DNA of 64,000 nt, taken from assembly GCF_029910215.1 (NCBI RefSeq), contig NZ_CP110396.1, forward strand, positions 868,001 through 932,000. Direction: 5' to 3'. Below are positions 33,615 through 40,634 of this stretch, in pieces. The stretch comes from Paraburkholderia sp. D15 (GTDB lineage: Bacteria > Pseudomonadota > Gammaproteobacteria > Burkholderiales > Burkholderiaceae). Each line of letters opens with the position of its first letter. The stretch's first letter is position 1. The notes under the pieces were generated by a model, which had not been told where the DNA came from, ran no database searches, and saw nothing but the letters and a program-made list of their open reading frames with translations. The translations under genes and the position numbers were made by a program.

Positions 33615-34826
33615 ATGACCTCAACCCGTCACCGCCGGCTGCTCGGCTTTTGCCGCTTCTCGATCGTCTTCGTGCTGTTGCTGGTGTGCTGCGGCAACAT
33701 CACCAATAGCGTGCTGCTGAAATGGGGCTTTCGCGACGATCAGCGCAACGCCGACTACGTCCACACCTTCGCGCTGGTCGGCATGATGGAGGGCGCGGCG
33801 CCCAAGCCATACGTGTACCGCTCGTCGATGCCGAAGGCCACTAAATGGCTGGCCGATCAGTTCAGCCCGGCGCTCTCGCAGAAGCTCTTCAAGTCGATCA
33901 AGCGTTACGACTCGCTGCATCACGCGTATTTCGCCGGCGTGCCGGATCAGTACTGGACGGCCGAGGTCGCACTCGCCTATCACGCGATGTATTTCGCGGT
34001 GATGCTGGCGATGATCTTCACGCTGCTGATCGTCTACCGCCTCGCGCGCATGCATGGTTTCGCATTCAGTCACGCGCTCGGCTTCATGGTCGCGTTCAGT
34101 CTGTTCTATCCGCTGACCTTCCAGAAGGGCGGCTACTACTACGACTTCTTCGAGATCCTGGGCGCATTCGCGGTCGTGTACTGCTACATGAAACGCTCGA
34201 TGCTGCTCGCCACGCTGCTCGTCGCGCTGTTCTCGCTCAACAAGGAAACCTTCTTCCTGGTGCCGCTCGCGCTGTTCTTCCTGCATGAACGCGACGTCGC
34301 GCCCGGCAAGCGCTTCGCGTGGCTCGCGGTGCAGATCGGCATCTGCATGGTGACGCGTCATTTCATCATGAGCGGGTATGAAGCGAACTCGGGCGGCTTC
34401 GTGGAAATCCACGGCGTAGAGAACCTGCTGTTCTGGATCAACCCGCTTTCGTATGTCAGCTTCTATAACGTGGTGGCCAAGGGCGTGTTCACGCCGAGCC
34501 TGCAAAATCCGTTGATCGCCGTGCCGCTGCTGGTGTTCTTCCTTCACGCGTGGCGGCGTTCGCCTTCGCTGTACAAACGCTACTTCCTCGCGGCCGCGTT
34601 GCCGATCGCGGCGCTCTGCGCATGCTTCGGTTTCGAGGACGAAGCGCGCGACGCCGCGCTCGTGTTTCCGTCGCTCGTGCTGATCGCCTTGCACGGCGCG
34701 CGGCGGTTTGGCGACATTTTCAACGGCGAGCTCAACGACAAGTTCGACAACGACTTAAACAACGAGAAGCGCGGCGCCACATCGGCGAACAACGCGTCCG
34801 AACCGGCGGTGCTGGAAAAAGCCTGA
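33615..34826 (+). CDS. Polytopic membrane protein, glycosyltransferase-like
   Basis: 403 residues with about eight to ten membrane helices and a soluble Asn/Asp-rich tail (FDNDLNNEKRGATSANN). It starts 11 bases after the HAD-UbiA stop, so co-transcribed. The layout (first helix, then a periplasmic loop with RNADYVHTFALVGMMEG and YVYR) resembles GT-C-type or DUF-type lipid-linked sugar transferases. Pairing with a UbiA prenyltransferase suggests it uses the lipid-linked sugar. I do not recognise a named family. Confidence 0.7.
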   Translation: MTSTRHRRLLGFCRFSIVFVLLLVCCGNITNSVLLKWGFRDDQRNADYVHTFALVGMMEGAAPKPYVYRSSMPKATKWLADQFSPALSQKLFKSIKRYDSLHHAYFAGVPDQYWTAEVALAYHAMYFAVMLAMIFTLLIVYRLARMHGFAFSHALGFMVAFSLFYPLTFQKGGYYYDFFEILGAFAVVYCYMKRSMLLATLLVALFSLNKETFFLVPLALFFLHERDVAPGKRFAWLAVQIGICMVTRHFIMSGYEANSGGFVEIHGVENLLFWINPLSYVSFYNVVAKGVFTPSLQNPLIAVPLLVFFLHAWRRSPSLYKRYFLAAALPIAALCACFGFEDEARDAALVFPSLVLIALHGARRFGDIFNGELNDKFDNDLNNEKRGATSANNASEPAVLEKA

Positions 34827-34862
34827 GTCCGGATCGCGTTGGTTCGGCCGCTCAACGGTGAA

Positions 34863-35672
34863 TTAGCGGCCCGTTTCCGTTTCCCGCAGATAGCGCGGCG
34901 CCGGCTTAGCATTCGAGAATTTCGGCGCAAGCGCGCGCCGGTCCGCTTCCCACTGCGTCCAGCCGGCGCCGTCGTGCAGCGTCGGAATCGTCACGAGTTC
35001 GCCCTGATCGAGTCCGGCGAGTGCGGCGTCCACCAGATCGTCGGCCGTCATCGTGCTGGCCGCTTCCTTCTGCTTCGCGTAGCCGGCGACATCCCAGAAC
35101 TCCGTGGCGGTCGCGGCAGGCAGCACCGTCTGCACGCGCACGCCCTTGTCCGCCAGATCCCGCTGAAGCGCGTGGCCAAAACTCAGCACGTAGGATTTCG
35201 ACGCACTGTAGACGCCGTTCAGCGCTTCGACCGCGATAGCGACCGCCGAGCTGATGTTGACGATCGTGCCCGCGCCCCGGCTCACGAAAGCCGGCGCCAC
35301 CGCATACGTCAGACGCGTCAACGCCGTGATGTTCAGGTCGATCATCGATTCCATCGCGTCGACGTCGCCGTTGAGCACCGACGCCACCGATCCGACGCCC
35401 GCGTTGTTCACCAGCATCGTGATGCGCGGGTCGTCGCGAAGGATGTTCTCGATGCGCGCGAGCGCGGTCTTGTCGTTGAGATCGGCGACCACCGTTTCGA
35501 CCGAGCGGCCGCTTTCCTCTTTGAGGCGGCTGGCAAGGGCGTTCAGCCGGGCCGGGTTACGCGCGACGAGAATGAGGTCGTAGCCGCGTTTCGCCAGACG
35601 GTCAGCATAGATAGCGCCAATGCCTGCCGATGCGCCGGTGATCAGCGCGGTACCTTTCGTCGAAGTCGTCAT
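34863..35672 (-). CDS. Short-chain dehydrogenase/reductase
   Basis: 269-residue classical SDR: TGASAGIGAIYA, NNAGVGSVAS, INISS-type strand NISSAV, YSASK (YxxxK) and the ALPAAT-like VLPAATATEFW. NADP preference is suggested by the basic VARNPARL after the second strand. It diverges from a GlxA-type regulator at 35872, its probable controller. Substrate unknown. Confidence 0.9.
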   Translation of the reverse strand: MTTSTKGTALITGASAGIGAIYADRLAKRGYDLILVARNPARLNALASRLKEESGRSVETVVADLNDKTALARIENILRDDPRITMLVNNAGVGSVASVLNGDVDAMESMIDLNITALTRLTYAVAPAFVSRGAGTIVNISSAVAIAVEALNGVYSASKSYVLSFGHALQRDLADKGVRVQTVLPAATATEFWDVAGYAKQKEAASTMTADDLVDAALAGLDQGELVTIPTLHDGAGWTQWEADRRALAPKFSNAKPAPRYLRETETGR

Positions 35673-35766
35673 GATGTCGTGTCCTTTGCGTGGAGCGAAC
35701 CGACCGGATGTCAGTTCATGGACTGAATTCTGGCCGTGGTTGCCCGCATCCTCAATGTCATAGATG

Positions 35767-35856
35767 CAATGATTTAGGACATGAAAAATGGTCCATGGCC
35801 GGAAACAGGGCGGGCCATCGCGTCTTATTTATACTATCTTCAATGAATCAGGACAT
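35767..35856. promoter_or_regulatory. Pair of 16-bp direct repeats in the SDR/GlxA intergenic region
   Basis: CAATGATTTAGGACAT (35767-35782) and CAATGAATCAGGACAT (35841-35856) agree at 14 of 16 positions and are spaced 74 bp, about seven helical turns. Direct repeats of this kind are typical AraC-family sites, so they are candidate targets of the adjacent GlxA-like regulator. Confidence 0.55.
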
Positions 35857-35871
35857 CGCCACCCGGACATC

Positions 35872-36819
35872 ATGCATACCGTCGGACTTGTCGTTTACCC
35901 CAACTTCCAGTCGCTCGCGCTCGCCGTGGCGAGCGTGTTCGAGTACGCGAACCTGCAATGCGAAGCGCCGTTCTACCGGTTCAGCATCGTGTCGGAACAG
36001 GGCGGACCCATCACGTCGTCGCAGGGGTTTTCGGTGTTCAGCGAGCCGCTTGCCGAAACGGGCTACGACACGCTGATCGTCGCCGGCGACAACGAGTGCC
36101 AGTTACCGTCGGCGGCGCTGCTCGATTACGTCCGCCATGCGCCGCAGCATTCGCGCCGGGTCGCGTCGATCTGCACGGGCGCCTTCGTGCTGGCCGCCGC
36201 GGGTCTGCTGGAGGGAAAGCGCGCGACCACCCACTGGTATCACGCGCGCGATCTCAAGGCGCGGTACCCGGCCATACAGCTTGAAGAAGACCGGATTTTC
36301 GTCGTAGACGGACAGATCTGGACGTCGGCCGGCATGAGCGCGGGCGTGGATCTCGCGCTCGCGATCGTCGAAAGCGATCTCGGGATGGACGCGGCGCGCA
36401 CGGTCGCGCGCAAGCTCGTGCTCTATCAGCGGCGCGGCGGGGGCCAGTCGCAGTTCTCGGCGCTGCTGGAATTGAATGCGCGATCGGATCGCGTCCAGTT
36501 GGCCTTGACCTTTGCGAGCGAGAATCTGGCGAGCGATCTGTCCGTCGAGCGGCTTGCCGAGGCGGCTCGTCTCAGTCCGCGGCAATTCAGCCGCGTGTTC
36601 CGCGAGGAGACCGGGCAGTCGCCGGCGAAGGCGGTCGAACGGCTGCGTGTCGAAGCCGCTCGCCTGATGATGGAGACGACCCGTCACCCGATCGAGATCA
36701 TCGCGCGCGATACGGGCTTCGGCGACCGCGAACGGATGCGTCAAGCGTTCCTGCGCGCCTTCGGTCAGCCGCCGCAAACCATCCAGCGGGCGGCGGGCGC
36801 GATGCAGGTCGCGCTGTAG
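35872..36819 (+). CDS. GlxA-family (DJ-1/PfpI + AraC) transcriptional regulator
   Basis: 315 residues. The N-terminal half is a DJ-1/PfpI-like amidotransferase fold with the nucleophile-elbow region ASICTGAFVLAAAGLLEGKRATTHW. The C-terminal half has two AraC helix-turn-helices (SVERLAEAARLSPRQFSRVFREETG and IEIIARDTGFGDRERMRQAFLRAFG). Start ATG 35872 (MHTVGLVVYPN). Divergent from the SDR gene. Confidence 0.92.
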   Translation: MHTVGLVVYPNFQSLALAVASVFEYANLQCEAPFYRFSIVSEQGGPITSSQGFSVFSEPLAETGYDTLIVAGDNECQLPSAALLDYVRHAPQHSRRVASICTGAFVLAAAGLLEGKRATTHWYHARDLKARYPAIQLEEDRIFVVDGQIWTSAGMSAGVDLALAIVESDLGMDAARTVARKLVLYQRRGGGQSQFSALLELNARSDRVQLALTFASENLASDLSVERLAEAARLSPRQFSRVFREETGQSPAKAVERLRVEAARLMMETTRHPIEIIARDTGFGDRERMRQAFLRAFGQPPQTIQRAAGAMQVAL

Positions 36820-36864
36820 CGGAACAGCGCCCTACTGCGGCCGTATTGCCGCCCTATTGCCGCC

Positions 36865-37260
36865 CTATTGCTCGTCGGGCGTCCATTCCGGGCTATAGCC
36901 GCCCAGCGCCGGGTGATACATTTCGTCGCCGGAATGCTGGGTGAATTCGACGTTGAGCCGGTCTTCGCGCAGGCCGAGAATGTCGATGCAATGCGCGCAC
37001 AGCGCCTTGGCCACCTCCATGCGCAGCTCGGGCGGCCGCCCTTTTCTGACGTCCAGCATCATGACGGCGACCGGCACCGGTTCCTCGCCGGCTTCGGCGA
37101 TACGCCACACGCCGCCCTCGCCCAATTCCCGAATCGCGACGCTGATACGCCTGATGTCCACCGACATCATCCGCGCGTAGGTCTCGCTCATCTTTAGCGC
37201 CAGGCGGCGCTTGTCTTCCACGCGATAGTGGTCGTTCACATCCAGTTGCAGATAGGGCAT
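36865..37260 (-). CDS. Tautomerase-family protein
   Basis: 131 residues starting MPYLQLDVNDHY, so Pro1 becomes the N-terminal catalytic proline after Met removal. Length and pattern (about 130 residues, two beta-alpha-beta units in one chain) resemble malonate-semialdehyde decarboxylase/cis-CaaD-type tautomerases rather than 60-residue 4-OT. The substrate cannot be read. ATG 37260 chosen because Pro1 is required; the frame is open 12 codons further upstream. Convergent with the GlxA-like gene. Confidence 0.85.
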   Translation of the reverse strand: MPYLQLDVNDHYRVEDKRRLALKMSETYARMMSVDIRRISVAIRELGEGGVWRIAEAGEEPVPVAVMMLDVRKGRPPELRMEVAKALCAHCIDILGLREDRLNVEFTQHSGDEMYHPALGGYSPEWTPDEQ

Positions 37261-37377
37261 GGTCGTCGCGCCTCCTCGAAAACCCGATTCTTGCACCGGA
37301 CATCGCGCTTTCCCAAGGTCGGATGTGCAAGCTTTCCGGACAGGCGGGCGGCAACCGTCCCACGGCGCGGCTTGTGT

Positions 37378-37932
37378 TCAGGTCCCCTCGGAATCGTCCG
37401 TTCTGGCGCTTTCATAAGCCGCCAGGAATTCATCCGACGCGACCCGATCCGCGAGCGCCCGCAGGGCCGCGGCCGACTCCCGGCCGAGTACCCGTTCGAC
37501 ACGCTCGTTCACTTCCGTCCAGTGGATGAAGGCGCGACGCACCCGTGTCGTGCCTACGCGTGTCAGCGCGGCACGCTTGACCCGACCGTCCAGTTCGTCG
37601 GGCTGGAGTTCGACGAGACGGTCCCGGATCAGCGGCCTCAGCGCGTGAGTGACCGCGGACATCTGAATGGCCAGTTTGGTCGCGAGGTCTTGCAGCGTAG
37701 GCGGCACGCCCTCACCGTCCGCCGTGAGCCGCTCGATCTCCGCCAGCAGGGAAATTTGCGTCGCCTTCAGGCCAACGGCATCGAACGCCTCGTCGTAAAG
37801 CGTGCCGAGGCGCCGGGCTGCCAGTCTCAGCGCGGTATTGGTGCAGGCCAGCTCGTCGAGCAGGTCTCTCTCTTCGGTTCGCGCCTTGCTCCGGCCGCGG
37901 CCCGTCTTCGTTTCGTCAGAATTTTTTCCCAT
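37378..37932 (-). CDS. MarR-family transcriptional regulator
   Basis: 184 residues from ATG 37932 (MGKNSDETKTGRGRSK; basic N-terminal tail). Winged-helix region: TLQDLATKLAIQMSAVTHALRPLIRDRLVEL, then the wing DELDGRVKRAALT. It diverges from an SDR gene (38161) across a gap that contains repeated TACTTGAGCCCTCAT elements, which are likely its operators. A longer frame starting at 37986 exists but covers that operator region. Confidence 0.88.
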   Translation of the reverse strand: MGKNSDETKTGRGRSKARTEERDLLDELACTNTALRLAARRLGTLYDEAFDAVGLKATQISLLAEIERLTADGEGVPPTLQDLATKLAIQMSAVTHALRPLIRDRLVELQPDELDGRVKRAALTRVGTTRVRRAFIHWTEVNERVERVLGRESAAALRALADRVASDEFLAAYESARTDDSEGT

Positions 37933-37987
37933 GACCGAATAATGATTGAGTACTGCACTATTGACAAGTACCCGGAGACCGGACATA

Positions 37988-38023
37988 TACTTGAGCCCTC
38001 ATCTAAATTACTTGAGCCCTCAT
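37988..38023. promoter_or_regulatory. Two identical 15-mers 21 bp apart (MarR operator candidate)
   Basis: TACTTGAGCCCTCAT occurs at 37988-38002 and again, without a mismatch, at 38009-38023. Two helical turns separate them. Inverted CAAGTA (37965 region) and GAGTACT elements lie just to the left, nearer the regulator start. The arrangement fits tandem repressor sites controlling the divergent SDR. Confidence 0.6.
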
Positions 38024-38160
38024 GTTTAATCGTCAGGGAAATACACAGGCAATCTTTCCGGGCGGCCTTGCAGACGTACCGGCCGGCCACTAACGCAGGA
38101 ACCGCCCAAGGATCTCAATCATCCAGACAGCGGGACAACCAACTTACTTCAGGAATACCC

Positions 38161-38910
38161 ATGAAACTCGATGGAAAAATCGCGATTGTGACGGGCGCAA
38201 ACTCCGGCATCGGATTGGCGACCGCCCGAACCTTTATCGAGCAAGGCGCGGCGCGCGTCTACATCACCGGCCGTAGAAAAGCGGAGCTCGATGAAGCGGC
38301 CAGATCACTGGGCGACCGCGCCGTGCCCGTGGTCGCCGACGTGACGAGCCCCGCGGATATGCAGCGTCTCCATGATTTCGTCAAGAACGACACCGGGTAC
38401 GTCGATATCGTGTTCGCGAATGCGGGATACGCGGCGCCCGCGCCCCTCGGCGGCCTGAGCGAGGAGCACGTCGACGGTCTGCTCGACACCAACGTCAAGG
38501 GCGTGATCTGGACCGTTCAGACGACGCTGCCGCTCATGCGGCCGGGCGGCTCCATCATCCTTAGCGCGTCGATCGTCGGGAGCAAGGGGTTCGAAAACTG
38601 GAGCGTATATAGCGCGACGAAAGCGGCCGTTCGCTCGTTCGCGCGAACCTGGGCGGCGGATCTGAAAGGCCGGAATATCCGCGTCAACGCCGTAAGCCCC
38701 GGTGTCATCGTGACACCCGGTCATGACAAAACGGGCGCGACCCAGCAACAGGTAAGCGGCTTCTTTGATTTCGCCGCGAGCGTGACCCCGCTCGGGCGTA
38801 CCGGGCGCGATGTCGAAGTCGCCAACGTCGTGGCGTTTCTCGCATCCGATGCCAGCAGCTTCGTGTCGGGCAGCGAGTTCTTCGTCGACGGTGGCATCGC
38901 GCAGATCTGA
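38161..38910 (+). CDS. Short-chain dehydrogenase/reductase
   Basis: 249-residue classical SDR (FabG-like size): TGANSGIGLATA, ADVTSP, FANAGYAAPAP, SASIVGSKG, YSATK (YxxxK), VSPGVIVTPG, and the C-terminal SGSEFFVDGGIAQ. The basic TGRRKAEL after strand 2 suggests NADP(H). ATG 38161 preceded by AGGAAT. Under divergent MarR control; this arrangement is common for oxidoreductases induced by small aromatic or aldehyde compounds. Substrate unknown. Confidence 0.93.
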   Translation: MKLDGKIAIVTGANSGIGLATARTFIEQGAARVYITGRRKAELDEAARSLGDRAVPVVADVTSPADMQRLHDFVKNDTGYVDIVFANAGYAAPAPLGGLSEEHVDGLLDTNVKGVIWTVQTTLPLMRPGGSIILSASIVGSKGFENWSVYSATKAAVRSFARTWAADLKGRNIRVNAVSPGVIVTPGHDKTGATQQQVSGFFDFAASVTPLGRTGRDVEVANVVAFLASDASSFVSGSEFFVDGGIAQI

Positions 38911-38943
38911 ACGGCGCCGCGGGTCTAGCGTACTGCTGGTGCG

Positions 38944-40617
38944 CTAGGCCCGCGGAAATCGTTCAAGGCAAGCTTGCCGTACCCGTTCGATCGATGCGGA
39001 CCATCGTCCACCCAACGGTTGCCGGAACAGGCGGATCGTTCCCGGATACCACGGCGAGTCGCTGCGTTCGTGCATCCAGCGCCAGTCCACCGCCTGCTCC
39101 GGCAGCATCACCCAACACGGAATGCCGAGCGATGCGGCCAGATGCGCGGTGACCGTATCCACGCAGATCACAAGATCGAGTTGCGCGATGATCGCGGCGC
39201 TGTCGGCGAGATCCGCGATATCCGAACCGAGATGCAGCAAGGGTTGATCGACCGGCGGCGTCTGCGCTTCGTCCTCGCCGTCGCCCTTTTGCAGGCTGAT
39301 GAAATTCACACCCGGCACGCGCCACAGCGGCGCGAGTTGCGTCAGCGCGCCCAGCGACCGGTTCGCATCGTTCCGATGCAATGCGTTGCCTTTCCAGACG
39401 AGGCCGATTCTGCGACCCGCCGGCAGCGCGGCGAGACGTTCGCGCCAGCGGTCGACGAGCGCCGGATCGAGCGTGAAGCGAGCGGGCGGCGGAATCGTAT
39501 CGACCGTCGTGCGCAAATGGAACGGCGCGCTCAACGGGCTCGTCCAGTAGTCGTAGTTCGATGCGGCGGCCCAGCCCGCTTCGTGCGTGAGCACGGCATC
39601 CACGCCCTCGACCGAAGCGAACAATCGATGCAGCGATGCCGAGCAGACGAAGGCAACGCGCGCCGCGCCCTGCGCTTTCAACATCGGCAGATAGCGGCCG
39701 AAATGAATCGCGTCGCCGAGGCCGCCCTCCTGCCAGACCATCAGCGTCTTTCCCGCCAGCGGTTCGCCCTGCCAGCGCGGCCGGCCGACGACTTTTTGCG
39801 TCTTCTGCTGAATGGAACCGGGCTCGGCGTGCCGCTCGTCGTGCAACCGCCAGCCTTCGTCGAACCGGCCCATGCTCAATAGCAACGTGGCCAGCGCGAA
39901 ACTCGCCATGTAATAGTCGCCGCTGATCGCGAGCGCCTGCCGGTACGCCGCTTCGGCGTCGGACAGTTGGCCGAGCTCCTTGAGGATATTGCCGAGGTTG
40001 CTGTAGCCCATCACGAAGTCGGGACGCAGCCCGATCGGCCGGCGATAGGCGTCGGCCGCTTCGCGCCAGCGGCCCAACGGTCGCAGCACGGTGCCGAGGT
40101 TGTAGTGGAATTCGAGGCGCTCGGGTGAGAGACGCGAGGCCTCGGCGTAGGCCGCTTCGGCTTGCGCCATGCGCCCTTGATCCTGGAGCAGCGAGCCGAG
40201 CTGGTTGTGAACGTCCGCGAGTTCGGGGCGGACGTCGAGTAGTTGCCGTAACAACGCTTCCACGTCGGACAGACGGCCGAGCCCTTTGAGCAAGGTGACG
40301 AGGTTCAGATACGCGTCGGCGAAGTGGGGATTCGTGTCGATCGCGCGGCGCCAGTACGACTCGGCATCGGCAAGTTGACCGAGGCCGAGCGCACTGACCG
40401 CCGCGAGTTGCAAGGCCTCCGCTAGCTCGTTGGGCGGCAGCGGCGGCGTCTGGTCGAGCAAAGGCCGGATCTTGTCCAGCGCCTCGGTGAATCTGGCGGA
40501 CGGGTCCGGTTGCGTCAGCGGTTGTATTAGCGCTTGCGCTTGCGCTTGCGCTTGCGCTTGCATTCGCTGCTCGCGATCGCCGCCGGCGAAAGACCCATCC
40601 GTTATTGCAGGCACCAT
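38944..40617 (-). CDS. TPR protein with GT-B glycosyltransferase-like C-terminal domain
   Basis: 557 residues. A Gln/Ala low-complexity start (QAQAQAQAQA) precedes about six TPR units (roughly residues 55-260), then a GT-B-type domain with EGGLGDAIHFGRYLPML, RIGLVWKGN and the sugar-nucleotide region LVICVDTVTAHLAASLGIPCWVMLP. The pattern resembles GT41/GT9-like TPR glycosyltransferases of Burkholderiaceae. It is 17 bases downstream of the KfrA-like gene and in the same direction, so perhaps one transcript. Target protein or glycan unknown. Confidence 0.85.
   Translation of the reverse strand: MVPAITDGSFAGGDREQRMQAQAQAQAQALIQPLTQPDPSARFTEALDKIRPLLDQTPPLPPNELAEALQLAAVSALGLGQLADAESYWRRAIDTNPHFADAYLNLVTLLKGLGRLSDVEALLRQLLDVRPELADVHNQLGSLLQDQGRMAQAEAAYAEASRLSPERLEFHYNLGTVLRPLGRWREAADAYRRPIGLRPDFVMGYSNLGNILKELGQLSDAEAAYRQALAISGDYYMASFALATLLLSMGRFDEGWRLHDERHAEPGSIQQKTQKVVGRPRWQGEPLAGKTLMVWQEGGLGDAIHFGRYLPMLKAQGAARVAFVCSASLHRLFASVEGVDAVLTHEAGWAAASNYDYWTSPLSAPFHLRTTVDTIPPPARFTLDPALVDRWRERLAALPAGRRIGLVWKGNALHRNDANRSLGALTQLAPLWRVPGVNFISLQKGDGEDEAQTPPVDQPLLHLGSDIADLADSAAIIAQLDLVICVDTVTAHLAASLGIPCWVMLPEQAVDWRWMHERSDSPWYPGTIRLFRQPLGGRWSASIERVRQACLERFPRA
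40531..40560. repeat. Five tandem CGCTTG hexamers
   Basis: Five perfect copies inside the TPR-glycosyltransferase gene encode the Ala-Gln run. Because the unit is 6 nt, copy-number change alters length by two residues without shifting the frame, so it is a length polymorphism candidate, not a phase switch. Confidence 0.85.
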
Positions 40618-40634
40618 GAATAACGCGCCGACGC

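Noticed and set aside
38905..38950. Possible attachment site or integration scar near SDR end
   Set aside because: No tRNA, integrase or direct-repeat pair is present nearby.
40531..40560. Hexamer tract considered as a phase-variation switch
   Set aside because: A 6-nt unit keeps the frame at any copy number, so it cannot turn the gene on or off.
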